Below are positions 34,905 to 43,711 of a DNA stretch of 45,221 bases, piece after piece; position 1 is the stretch's first letter, and every line of letters starts with the position of its first letter. The stretch lies in NCBI GenBank assembly GCA_017992555.1, contig JAGOOK010000011.1, forward strand, positions 1 through 45,221, written 5' to 3'. The stretch comes from Caldisericia bacterium (GTDB lineage Bacteria; Caldisericota; Caldisericia; JAAYUI01). A model generated the notes under the pieces. That model was not told where the DNA came from. It saw nothing but the letters and a program-made list of their open reading frames with translations, and did not search any database. A program made the translations under genes and the position numbers.

Positions 34905-36170
34905 TCAGAGCTTCCTGACAAAAGGTGCTTTAAAGAACCACACGACCCCAAAAACTAACGCTATAGCTTCGCCTGTTATTGAGGCAATCGGTGTTCCAAC
35001 TATTTCAGCAAATGATGTTGTAAGCAATGAGCCCACTGGGAAGAATCCTTGGAAAACAAGTGTATAGATGCTCATCACCCTTCCTCTCTTGGAGTCTTCT
35101 GAGTTTAGCTGGATGAGGGTGTTGATGGTTGCATTCTGTATCATGAAGCCCATGCCAACAAATATCAGAAGGAAAGCTGAAATGGGAAGGTATTTTGACA
35201 ACGAAAACAGGAGTGCGGCCAGTGGGAAACCAATATTGCCAAGTGTAAGCATGAAACCCTTGTTTGTACTCGTTGATTTTATGGATGCCATCAACAGTGC
35301 ACCCATCAATGCCCCAATGCCCACAAAGCTCTGTAGAAGTCCAAACCCCACCTCACCAGCGTTAAGAACATCTTTTGCGAAAGAAGGCATCAGAGCTGAG
35401 TAGGAGAAAGCAAACAGGTTGGACACTGCTATGACCAGGATAAGCATGCTTATCGTCTTGTTTGATTTCACGTAGACAAGCCCTTCAACTATCTGCTTAA
35501 ATGGATGCGCTTTTGTTGGTTCGGCGATGCGGTCTTCAAGCTTCATGGACATGAGCGCAAAAATGACAGCAATGAAGCTGATACCATTCAGTGCAAAACA
35601 CCACCCAGCACCTAGCCAAGCTAGTGTCAAACCAGCCAGCGATGGACCAATGATTCTTGCAGTATTGAAGATCGTCGAATTGAGAGTGATTGCGTTCATG
35701 AGGTTTTCTCTGTCGACCATCTCTATTACAAACGATTGTCTTGCTGGCATGTCTATAGCATTGACACATCCTAGCAGAAAAGACAAGACAATGATATGCC
35801 ATGGTTGGATTGTTTTGAAAAACACATCAAATGCCAGGGTGAACGCCAGAATCATTGATGCAACCTGGGTGTATATGATTACCTTGCGTTTAGGGAGCCT
35901 GTCCAGGAGAACACCTGCCCAAAGAGACACCAGAAATATTGGAATAGATGAAGCAAAACTTACGTATCCAAGATATACTTTTGAATTTGTAATGTCATAT
36001 ATGAGCCAGCTTTGGGCAACGTTTTGCATCCACGTTCCGATAAGTGATACAAGTTGTCCAAAGAAAAAAAGCCTGTAATTTCTATGCTTAAGCGCCACAA
36101 ATGTTTCACCGAGGTTGATTTTAGGGAGTTTTGCCCCGCTTTTTGCTGGATAGTTCGGGATGTTTTCCAC
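34905..36170 (-). CDS. MFS exporter (EntS/MFS_3-like), 421 aa
   Basis: A 12-helix major facilitator of the group containing enterobactin exporters and macrolide efflux proteins. The first helix region 'NYRLFFFGQLVSLIGTWMQN' followed by 'VAQSWLIYDIT' is diagnostic, and the loop-2/3 motif is 'GVLLDRLPKRKVIIYTQ'. 'INAIDMPARQSFVIEMVDR' type segments (here CVNAIDMPARQSF) are also typical. Substrate unknown. No ATG is available near the N-terminus. I chose GTG 36170 because TTGACG and a -10-like TATTCA (spacer 17) end 8 nt before it. A TTG seven codons upstream (36191) would lie inside that promoter. Confidence 0.88.
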   Translation of the reverse strand: MENIPNYPAKSGAKLPKINLGETFVALKHRNYRLFFFGQLVSLIGTWMQNVAQSWLIYDITNSKVYLGYVSFASSIPIFLVSLWAGVLLDRLPKRKVIIYTQVASMILAFTLAFDVFFKTIQPWHIIVLSFLLGCVNAIDMPARQSFVIEMVDRENLMNAITLNSTIFNTARIIGPSLAGLTLAWLGAGWCFALNGISFIAVIFALMSMKLEDRIAEPTKAHPFKQIVEGLVYVKSNKTISMLILVIAVSNLFAFSYSALMPSFAKDVLNAGEVGFGLLQSFVGIGALMGALLMASIKSTSTNKGFMLTLGNIGFPLAALLFSLSKYLPISAFLLIFVGMGFMIQNATINTLIQLNSEDSKRGRVMSIYTLVFQGFFPVGSLLTTSFAEIVGTPIASITGEAIALVFGVVWFFKAPFVRKL

Positions 36171-36178
36171 AATAAGAA

Positions 36179-36207
36179 TGAATATCCCCAACCTTGGGGC
36201 ACGTCAA
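36179..36207 (-). promoter_or_regulatory. MFS gene promoter, leaderless type
   Basis: On the minus strand TTGACG (36207-36202), spacer 17, TATTCA (36184-36179), then 8 nt to GTG 36170. The spacer contains a short palindrome (CCCCAA-CC-TTGGGG on the plus strand at 36186-36199) that could be an operator. Confidence 0.45.
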
Positions 36208-36319
36208 GAAACCAGGCCAATCGTGTATATTAAACAAGCGGGATTGGCCCATTAGCTAAAATGTTGTTTTTATACTTAGAAAAAATTCATAATTGCTGGA
36301 TTTTAATTTTATCGGGCCA

Positions 36320-36347
36320 TTGTGGTTTGAAAGTTACATTGTAAAAT
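36320..36347 (+). promoter_or_regulatory. Possible copA promoter
   Basis: TTGTGG (36320-36325), spacer 16, TAAAAT (36342-36347). The leader is about 10 nt and includes AAGGAGGT at 36353-36360. Confidence 0.4.
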
Positions 36348-36364
36348 ATCGCAAGGAGGTCATG

Positions 36365-38662
36365 ATGGTACAACAGGTTCTTGTTGTCAGTATTTCAATT
36401 GTCTTCCTCACATTGCTGTGGATATTCTTTGCCCCCAGAAAAGTTCGTTCCAGCAGCCTGGAAAAAGGTGGAGAAGTCCACACCAAACTCATAATAACAG
36501 GAATGCATTGCACTGGTTGCGCCCTGAACATCGAAAATACCCTCAAGGACCTTAAGGGCACAAAAAATATCGGGGTCAATTTTTCAACGGGGCTTGCCGA
36601 TGTCGCCTATGATCCGTCAAAAGTTGCCATTGGTGACATAGTCAAATCAGTCTCGGGCATTGGATATGGTGCAAGGCTGGCCACCGATCAGGCCTCTGCC
36701 CTCAAGCAGGCAAGGCTGGCAAAAGAATCTGATGTAAGAAAGATCAGAAACAATCTTCTCATCGGGCTTCCGTTTGCCATCTATGTAACAGTTGGAACCA
36801 TGCTCATGATGTTCTACCACTTCCCGATGTGGTTCGTGTGGACGCTTGTTGCCGCCGCTGTTCCTGTAATGTTCTGGACTGGCTGGCATTTCTTCATTTC
36901 CGCATGGAAGATTGCCCTCCACAGGCAAACAGACATGAACACCCTTGTTGCGCTTGGGGTGCTGGCTTCTTTTGTTTATTCGATAGTCGCCATCCTCTAT
37001 CCCGGGATTGGCGAACACCAGCTCTATCTGGACGGCTCTGTTGTTATTGTAATGCTTGTTCTGCTTGGAAACTACCTCAGGGGCAGGGCCGAGTTGTCGG
37101 CCATGAAGGAGATATTTGATGTTGCATCTCTCCTGCCTGAAAAGGCCCATAGGATCAAAGATGGTATTGTGGAAGATGTTCCAATATCCGAGCTTGCAGC
37201 AGGCGATATTGTACAAATAAAAGCCACTGAAAGGGCACCTGCCGATTGCACCATTGTGAAAGGTTCCTCCGAATTCAACAATGCCCATATAACTGGCGAG
37301 AGCATGCCTGTGCCAGTTAGTGTTGGCGACAGCGTTTATGCTGGAGCGATCAACGGATTCGGGCTCGTGGAAGCAAAGTGCGACAAGGTTGGCGAGAGCA
37401 CTGTCCTTTCAAGGGTCATCGAGCTGATCGGTGCTGCCATACAGACAAAGCCGAAAATACAGGGGCTTGTTGACAGGATTGCCTCAATTTTTGTGCCTAC
37501 CTCGATAACAATTTCAGTCACAGCTTTTGTGGTGTGGTTTCTCCTTGGCCATACAAACGTTGGCCTCAATTCAGCAATTTCTGTACTTGTCATTTCCTGC
37601 CCCTGTGCGCTCGGACTTGCCACCCCCACATCAATCTCTATAGCTTTGGGTATTTCGGCAAAATCCGGCATGCTCATTAAAAATGCCAGGTCGCTAGAGG
37701 CGCTTGAAGAGGTCAAAACGTTTGTTTTTGACAAAACAGGCACCCTGACAGCCGGCAGACCGGAAGTGACATCTATCCACCCGGAATCGGTCTCTGAGGG
37801 CGAACTAATAAAATTGACAGCAATGGCCGAGTCTGGCTCCGAGCATACGCTTGCCCAGGCCATAAAAAATCTTGCCATTTCAAGGAACATCCCTATAGAA
37901 AGCCCGCAAAACTTTGAAGCTGTACCTGGACTTGGCGTAAAGGCAACTTTTGCCGGTGGCGAGCTGGTTGTTGGCGGGCCGAGGATGGTGGAAAAACTTG
38001 AGCTGAAAATTCCGCTTGTGTTATTGGGTACATTCAGGCCTGAAGAGGCGGCATTTTACGTGTCGCTGAACAACAAGATAATTGGTGGTTTCGGACTCTC
38101 TGACCCTTTGAGGCCGGAGGCCCTCCAGGCCATGAAAGAACTGATCGAGCTGGGCATTGAGCCTGTTCTGGTTTCCGGAGACCGCAAGGAAGTTTGTGAA
38201 TCTGTGGCATCCCAGCTAGGCATAAAGAGGGTTTATTCGCAAACTCTCCCAGAGGAAAAGGTGCAGATCGTTGAAGCGCTAAGGGGTGATGGTTTTGTGG
38301 CCATGATGGGTGACGGTGTCAATGATGCTGCTGCGCTGGCGATGGCTGATGCTTCCTTTGCACCAAGGCAGGGCACCGGTATGGCGCTGGACACCGCTGA
38401 TGTCACCGTGATGAATGAGAACCTACTGCTTGTTCCCCAGACCGTGAGACTGGCCAGGGCGACGAAGAAAAATATCCAATGGAACCTCTTCTGGGCATTC
38501 ATCTACAACACGCTTGCCATTCCTGTTGCGGCAGGCGTTCTCTATCCCGTCGGGATACAGCTAAATCCCATGATCGCCTCGGCAGCGATGGCCGCTTCAT
38601 CCATAACCGTTGTCATGAATGCCCTCAGGCTAAAACTGTTCAAAATCACAACTGCAAAATAA
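36365..38662 (+). CDS. copA: Cu(+)-transporting P-type ATPase with extra N-terminal helix, 765 aa
   Basis: A P1B-type ATPase that exports copper using ATP. In order: an extra hydrophobic helix at residues 4-24 (ending LLWIFFAP), a heavy-metal-associated domain with GMHCTGC at about residue 45, the actuator TGES at about 308, the membrane metal site CPC at about 410, DKTGTLT at about 455, and the hinge GDGVND at about 648. Tyr-Asn in 'FIYNTLAIPV' and 'MAASSITVVMNALRL' match the P1B-1 signature for Cu(+). The helix before the metal-binding domain is unusual; the 'W-FF-PRK' end resembles membrane anchors of small cupredoxins. Two ATGs (36362, 36365) follow AAGGAGGT; 36365 has the better spacing. 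No copper regulator is adjacent. Confidence 0.94.
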   Translation: MVQQVLVVSISIVFLTLLWIFFAPRKVRSSSLEKGGEVHTKLIITGMHCTGCALNIENTLKDLKGTKNIGVNFSTGLADVAYDPSKVAIGDIVKSVSGIGYGARLATDQASALKQARLAKESDVRKIRNNLLIGLPFAIYVTVGTMLMMFYHFPMWFVWTLVAAAVPVMFWTGWHFFISAWKIALHRQTDMNTLVALGVLASFVYSIVAILYPGIGEHQLYLDGSVVIVMLVLLGNYLRGRAELSAMKEIFDVASLLPEKAHRIKDGIVEDVPISELAAGDIVQIKATERAPADCTIVKGSSEFNNAHITGESMPVPVSVGDSVYAGAINGFGLVEAKCDKVGESTVLSRVIELIGAAIQTKPKIQGLVDRIASIFVPTSITISVTAFVVWFLLGHTNVGLNSAISVLVISCPCALGLATPTSISIALGISAKSGMLIKNARSLEALEEVKTFVFDKTGTLTAGRPEVTSIHPESVSEGELIKLTAMAESGSEHTLAQAIKNLAISRNIPIESPQNFEAVPGLGVKATFAGGELVVGGPRMVEKLELKIPLVLLGTFRPEEAAFYVSLNNKIIGGFGLSDPLRPEALQAMKELIELGIEPVLVSGDRKEVCESVASQLGIKRVYSQTLPEEKVQIVEALRGDGFVAMMGDGVNDAAALAMADASFAPRQGTGMALDTADVTVMNENLLLVPQTVRLARATKKNIQWNLFWAFIYNTLAIPVAAGVLYPVGIQLNPMIASAAMAASSITVVMNALRLKLFKITTAK

Positions 38663-38692
38663 AAAAAGCCCCGAAAAAACGGAGCTTTTTTG
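38662..38692. terminator. Bidirectional terminator between copA and the response regulator
   Basis: AAAAAAGC...GCTTTTTT with an inner CCG/CGG stem and one mismatch, loop of six A. Both strands end in T-runs, so it can stop copA from the left and the beta-helix/response-regulator transcript from the right. Confidence 0.8.
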
Positions 38693-38711
38693 ACTTCTAT
38701 GAAAACCTTGA

Positions 38712-39380
38712 TCAGAATTCAGGTTTTTTGTCCACAGGTTCTGCGATTATCTCGAATTCCCCGGACATTGTTGATGCTGTTTTATATGCTTCATGCCCCT
38801 TTGCGGCCATCGGGCCACCTTCTGCGGCTATTGCCCTACCCCTTTTGTATGTAATGTTCAGGGGCTCTCTTGTTTCAGAGCCAAGGATGAGCTTCCCTGT
38901 AAATTTTATTGCATCAAGCACTTTCTCTATTTTTTCAAATTCGATGTTGTCGAGGGTGCCTTCAATTAGGACCCTGTCCAGCAGTTTGAATCTGGCCTCA
39001 TAAATGTTGTCCATTATCCTTCCCACGTGGTTGAGGAACTCTTTTGGCTGGATAGGCTTCATGATGTAGTCCTGGATTCCAGCCGAGAGGCCCTCGATCA
39101 TCAGCATCAGGTCGTCCTTCCCTGTCAAAAGAAGAAATGGAATGTGCGAGGTGCGCTGGTCTTCGACGAGCGCCCTCCTGAATTCGAAGCCGTCCATCTC
39201 TGGCATGAGTATGTCGCAAATGATGAGGTCGGGGTTGCCGTTGATAAGGTCCATGAGTGCGTCCCGTGCCCTGAGGAATTGCCTTACTTCGTATCCTGCA
39301 CCCTCGAGCATCGCCGTGACGACTTCAAGCACCGGTTTTGAGTCGTCGATGACCATAATCTGGCCTTTGCCCAGCAGCAT
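38712..39380 (-). CDS. Response regulator, REC domain plus DUF4388/PATAN domain, 222 aa
   Basis: Residues 7-125 are a receiver domain with the acidic pair in VIDDS, phospho-acceptor Asp56 (IICDILMPEMDG), Thr86 (LLLTGKDD) and Lys108 (YIMKPIQP). Residues 135-215 resemble the DUF4388/PATAN domain ('LIEGTLDNIEFEKIEKVLDA', 'FTGKLILGS', 'YKRGRAIAAEGG'), a protein-interaction module found in PatA-type regulators. There is no DNA-binding domain, so output is by protein contact. A good GGAGG lies 5 nt before the ATG. It begins 21 bases after the giant beta-helix gene and is probably co-transcribed with it. No histidine kinase is in the window. Confidence 0.9.
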   Translation of the reverse strand: MLLGKGQIMVIDDSKPVLEVVTAMLEGAGYEVRQFLRARDALMDLINGNPDLIICDILMPEMDGFEFRRALVEDQRTSHIPFLLLTGKDDLMLMIEGLSAGIQDYIMKPIQPKEFLNHVGRIMDNIYEARFKLLDRVLIEGTLDNIEFEKIEKVLDAIKFTGKLILGSETREPLNITYKRGRAIAAEGGPMAAKGHEAYKTASTMSGEFEIIAEPVDKKPEF

Positions 39381-39401
39381 TTTTGCCTCCTTATTGTGTG
39401 C

Positions 39402-42400
39402 TTACCACCAGAGATGCCATGGTTTCTTGTAGTTGATTGTAATCTTTTTTGTTTTTGCTTCGTAGGCCACTTTTGCGCCCAGGAGCTCGGATGCGGCCCT
39501 GAGCGGGATGACCACTCTTCCAGATATGTTTTGTGGCGGAGGATTTATCGTCACTTGCGCGCCAAAATTATAGCCAGTTTTTGAACCCACGGTCATTTGC
39601 AGGAAGGCATTTGGTGTCCAGAATGAGGCCTCCCTCTTTGAGTTGTCCCAGCCAACATCGGCCCCAAATGCCTCTCCCAGGAAGCGGAATGGCACATAGG
39701 TGCTGTTTGAAAGGATTTGTGGAGGGACGGTCAGTTTCGTTTTCTTTCCATTTATGTAGGCATCGGTTTTTCCAATCCAGAGCTCGAGTTTGATGTCCAG
39801 CGGGCCAGTCGTGCATGATGCCGCGACCTTCTGTCCCCCTTGCGGGACAATCTCGAATTTGTATGTTACGCCAGTTGCAAGACCTGTTACCTGCAGTGAT
39901 GCAGCATCGGGGCCAAGCTCGGTGAGTTTTTTCCCATCCAGAGTTACTGAAAGTCCTTTGAAGGAGTCACGTTGCACATTTGGAAGTTTCCAGACCAGCC
40001 TTGCTGATTTTGTTCCTGGTATCGCATGGAAATCATAAACTGAAGGAGACTCTGGTCCATCATCGGCGAAGCAGAACAGTTTGCAGGTCGCAGTTTCGCC
40101 TGATGGCGAGGTGATTGTCAGCAATTCTTCACCGCGTGCAAATGCGTAGACCAAAACCTCATTGTCATCAATATTTTTGACGATTGCCGATTTGCCTGGT
40201 GTTAGTATTGCTTTTACGGCTTCATCGGTGCTCGCAAGGATTGTACCTGTTGTGCCGACTTTTATGGGGAGCGCCGCAGGATTGACAATCAGTGGCAGTT
40301 TTGGCAGCTGGAAGTTCTTTGAGACGACCCAAACCTGCACTTCCTGATCGCCATTGTCCATTACCCTTATGGTTGTTGCCTCAGGCCCTGTCAGAGTGAA
40401 AGTTGCTTTGTTAAAATTCTGGGAAACCATCTTGCAGACTTTTTCGTCCATAGAGACGAATTTGTAGGGTGCAGTTCCATCCATGGCCGTTATCTCGAAA
40501 GTTTCGCCAACATTTAGCTCTACAAAAGTGGGATCAACAGAAAGGAGGACTGCCGCACCAGTTGGCGACGGGAAGCTGACTTCCGGCCTCTTGTATGGTG
40601 GCAGTTCTCCACCATTTCCGCCTGCTCCGCCTGTCGGGTTTGGCTCCTGTGCGAACGGGTTGTAATTGACTGGACCAAATACTTTGAGCCCGTTTCCATT
40701 CGGGTTGCCTGTTTCATCCTTTGGTCCCGATACATCACCAAAGTAGCAGTTTCCAAGAACAACCTCTGTTCCCTGCATGTTGTTGTAGACTGCATAATCG
40801 CAATCCTGGAACGTAACACCCTGGATCTCCGGGTTGCATTTGCCAGTGAGGTAGATGCCGTGGCCCCTGTCGGTTGTTTTGCAGTTCCTGATGATACAAT
40901 CCTTTATGTAGGGTGAAGAATTTATCATGTAGAGGCCGGCACTGTTGCTGTTTTCTATGGTGCAGTTGATGAATTTCACCCTTCCATCAACACCGGTGAA
41001 TGCACCAAATTTGACCGAGCCCATGCGCCTGGTTTTTCCTCCACTGTACCTGATGACAGTGTGTTCAAAGGTGCATGCCGTTACTGACCCTTCAAACTCG
41101 ATCTCGTCAAAATCGCCAGGCATTGGTTTTGTCAGTTGTCCGTTGTTGTTTGTGTCGCCAGCGACAGTGTCGTCGGAGAATGATGTTATGTAGACGGGGT
41201 TGTTTTGCGTTCCCTTGCAAGACATCGAGCCATTCACATAGAAGGCGCCCTTAACGACCTTGATGATATTTCCGGCCGCAACAGTGAGGTTGGCCCCCTT
41301 GTCTATCGTGAAATCGTCCTCGATGATGTATGGGAATTCAGAGTCCCAGACCTTGTCTTCCCTGAGCCTGCCCTTGTAGATGTGGATTCCAACGAAACTC
41401 TCTTCCAGCTCCACTCCGATGTTTTTTGCCGTGTTGCCCTGTGTTTTCAGCTCCACTTCAGGAGTGATACTGAAAAGGTGCCTGCAACGCTGGATGAGTG
41501 AGTCAACGAGTCTTATCTTTGCGCCTGCCTCTGCAATAATTGCAAAACCATTTTGCTTGTTCATGCAGTCGAGGAGGGAGCACCTTATAAGATCGACCTG
41601 ACCACCCCTTACTTTCACTGCCTGGCCAAGCGATTTCTCGATTATGGTGTCTTCAATTATCTGCTCGTTTTTTGTGTTGGTTGCCTGCCCGAGGTAGATA
41701 TTTCCGTTGCCACCCGAACCACCATATCTTACGACGCAATTTTTCATTACAGATCTGCCAAAAGACTCGGTCAGTTGTATACCCTGGTTGTCGCCGGGGA
41801 GTGGGTCCTTGACACCACTGTCACCGTTGCTGTCGCCACCCACACTGTCATCATTCAAGGAGGTGAAATAAATTGGCTTGTCTTTTGTGCCGATTGCTAT
41901 GAGCTTGCCGTCAACCCTTATCATTTCGCCGTACTTGATGATGACGCCGGGGAGGAGGTGGAGTGTCACGCCTGGTTTGATGCCGACCGTTTTTGGGATG
42001 TAATGGACAAGATCAGCGCCCCAGACTGCATCTTCTTCAAGGAGTGGGCTCTCAAAATAGATGTTGTTGTATTTATTGCCAGAAATGGTGAGTTTTTGCG
42101 ATTTTGGGTATGAATACCCGTCACAATATATTGCCCATTCGGAATCTGTGAGCTCGCAGTTGTAGATGATTGGCTTGCTTCTGCTCTGGAGCCAGACACA
42201 TGCCCCCAGCTTGTCGTTCTTGTTGTCGGTTATCTTGCAGTTGTAGATGCTTGGGCTTGATGCTTGCATGTAGAGGCCGGCAGTTTCCGAGTGTTCAATG
42301 GTGCAGTTGTACAGTTTTACCCTGTTGTCAACGCCACCTGCAGCGCCAAACTTCAGGATGGCGTAGCCGCCACCTTTTTCAGCCTGACCGCCACCCCATA

Positions 42401-43454
42401 AGAATTTTGCGTATGTTATCGTGCATGTTCCAGCTTCGCCGGTGAACTCGATCCCGCCCCAGTCACCTGGCTGTGGCGAGGTTTTATCCTGATCATTGTT
42501 TGTGTCGCCACCAACGCTGTCATCGGTCAGTGATGTGAATATGACTGGTTTTTCTGCAGTCCCCCTTATTTCCAGGCGACCGGAAACCCCGAGCTGGCCG
42601 GTGCTTTTCACCACAACACCTGGCTGGATTCTCAGGAGGCCTTTGTTGCCGATTACAAACTTGTCAAAAACATAAGGCATGGAGGCGTCCCAGACCACTT
42701 CTTTGTCCAGAGAACCAGTGATAACCTTTATCCCGTTTGTACCGCAGTTTTTTATGATGTTTCCAAGGAGTTTTGGCGAACAGGAAAGGTCGATCTGGAT
42801 GCCAATAGTGCACCTTTCAACCGTGCAACCGGAGATTGATGGGTTTGAATCTTCCTGTATCCAGATGCCTGCGCCTGTCTTTGGGTCCTGGCAGTCGGTT
42901 ATGACACACTCCCTCAGCACCGACGTGGAGTTTGCAAACCATGCGCCCATTGAAGCCGATTTGGATATCATGCAGTGGGAGATTCTTATTCTATCGTCAG
43001 AGCCTTTTCCGGATGAAAACTTAAGTGTCCCGAAACCACCCCTGCCACCATAGAGGAATTGCACCTGATAAAGCTCGCAGACACCGCAGTTGTCCGGAAA
43101 TTCAACGTTGCCCCAGTCACCTGGTGATGGCTTTGATGAGTCTCCATCCTTGTTCGAATCTTCCTTCATGTCATCTTTGAGCGATGTGAATATTATCGGT
43201 TCATTTTGGGTTCCGATGGCTTTTATCCTGCCTTTTACGCCAATATTGCCACCCAGTTTGACCACTGTCCCTGGCATTAATGTCAGGGTGGCATCAGGAG
43301 CTATATAAAAACCTTCTGGCATAGTGATTGTTCCTGACCAGACGGTATTTTTCAAAACAGTAAAGGGTACCGCCCCGGCTTGTGGAAGACCATAAATGGC
43401 GGGTATCGTAAGACTAAACACCAATGTAAGAAAAAGAGCAAAAAACTTCCTCAT
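39402..43454 (-). CDS. Giant secreted beta-helix protein with stalk domain, 1350 aa
   Basis: A signal peptide (residues 1-28) is followed by four tandem modules of about 220-235 residues, each with the same plan. They open with a 'PGVVVK...G.L...GT..KPVIFTSL.DD' strand, then a DxNxDG-like, possibly calcium-binding loop ('EDSNKDGDSSKPSPGDW', 'GDTNNDQDKTSPQPGDW', 'GDSNGDSGVKDPLPGD', 'GDTNNNGQLTKPMPGD'). Right-handed parallel beta-helix turns follow, with phrases such as 'NCTIEHSETAGLYMQASSPS' and 'CVITDCQDP'. After about residue 930 come Ig-like domains, a fibronectin-III-like domain ('ARLVWKLPN') and a C-terminal copper amine oxidase N-like stalk domain. GGAGG precedes the ATG. Such architecture suits a surface polysaccharide-binding or adhesive protein; no lyase catalytic residues can be identified. 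Confidence 0.92.
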   Translation of the reverse strand: MRKFFALFLTLVFSLTIPAIYGLPQAGAVPFTVLKNTVWSGTITMPEGFYIAPDATLTLMPGTVVKLGGNIGVKGRIKAIGTQNEPIIFTSLKDDMKEDSNKDGDSSKPSPGDWGNVEFPDNCGVCELYQVQFLYGGRGGFGTLKFSSGKGSDDRIRISHCMISKSASMGAWFANSTSVLRECVITDCQDPKTGAGIWIQEDSNPSISGCTVERCTIGIQIDLSCSPKLLGNIIKNCGTNGIKVITGSLDKEVVWDASMPYVFDKFVIGNKGLLRIQPGVVVKSTGQLGVSGRLEIRGTAEKPVIFTSLTDDSVGGDTNNDQDKTSPQPGDWGGIEFTGEAGTCTITYAKFLWGGGQAEKGGGYAILKFGAAGGVDNRVKLYNCTIEHSETAGLYMQASSPSIYNCKITDNKNDKLGACVWLQSRSKPIIYNCELTDSEWAIYCDGYSYPKSQKLTISGNKYNNIYFESPLLEEDAVWGADLVHYIPKTVGIKPGVTLHLLPGVIIKYGEMIRVDGKLIAIGTKDKPIYFTSLNDDSVGGDSNGDSGVKDPLPGDNQGIQLTESFGRSVMKNCVVRYGGSGGNGNIYLGQATNTKNEQIIEDTIIEKSLGQAVKVRGGQVDLIRCSLLDCMNKQNGFAIIAEAGAKIRLVDSLIQRCRHLFSITPEVELKTQGNTAKNIGVELEESFVGIHIYKGRLREDKVWDSEFPYIIEDDFTIDKGANLTVAAGNIIKVVKGAFYVNGSMSCKGTQNNPVYITSFSDDTVAGDTNNNGQLTKPMPGDFDEIEFEGSVTACTFEHTVIRYSGGKTRRMGSVKFGAFTGVDGRVKFINCTIENSNSAGLYMINSSPYIKDCIIRNCKTTDRGHGIYLTGKCNPEIQGVTFQDCDYAVYNNMQGTEVVLGNCYFGDVSGPKDETGNPNGNGLKVFGPVNYNPFAQEPNPTGGAGGNGGELPPYKRPEVSFPSPTGAAVLLSVDPTFVELNVGETFEITAMDGTAPYKFVSMDEKVCKMVSQNFNKATFTLTGPEATTIRVMDNGDQEVQVWVVSKNFQLPKLPLIVNPAALPIKVGTTGTILASTDEAVKAILTPGKSAIVKNIDDNEVLVYAFARGEELLTITSPSGETATCKLFCFADDGPESPSVYDFHAIPGTKSARLVWKLPNVQRDSFKGLSVTLDGKKLTELGPDAASLQVTGLATGVTYKFEIVPQGGQKVAASCTTGPLDIKLELWIGKTDAYINGKKTKLTVPPQILSNSTYVPFRFLGEAFGADVGWDNSKREASFWTPNAFLQMTVGSKTGYNFGAQVTINPPPQNISGRVVIPLRAASELLGAKVAYEAKTKKITINYKKPWHLWW

Positions 43455-43711
43455 TCCAATCCTCCTTTAGTTCTCTAGTTTACTCCTGGTCTCAAAGTCT
43501 TCAAGTGAACATGAACAGTGAGTTCATCCAGAACTCTTGGAAATAAAAATCTGATTGCTACGAGAAAATATTATATCATTATGTAAATTGATTGTATGTA
43601 AATATTTTTTGTTCGGGTTTGTTCTTATGGATTGTTTGCTTATAGGATAAGCTCAACTTTAACAGTAGAAATTAGTTTCGTATTGCCAAATGCATCGCTA
43701 TGATTGTTCTT
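43455..43711. other. Divergent intergenic region
   Basis: 257 AT-rich bases between the beta-helix gene and the phosphatase gene. Apart from the GGAGG of the beta-helix gene at the left edge and the TATGAT hexamer at 43699-43704, I see no clear element. Confidence 0.4.

Noticed and set aside
41553-42113. Plus-strand frame of 186 codons opposite the beta-helix gene
   Set aside because: Antisense to a clearly coding repetitive gene; no ribosome-binding site and no family resemblance.
41820-43200. CRISPR-like or tandem DNA repeats in the beta-helix gene
   Set aside because: The similar DNA segments (around 41152, 41832, 42506 and 43160) are hundreds of bases apart and correspond to the protein modules, not to a repeat array.
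39402-43454. Polysaccharide lyase or pectinase activity for the beta-helix protein
   Set aside because: The fold is shared with such enzymes, but no catalytic Lys/Arg/Asp cluster of a known lyase family can be recognised, and many beta-helix proteins are adhesins.
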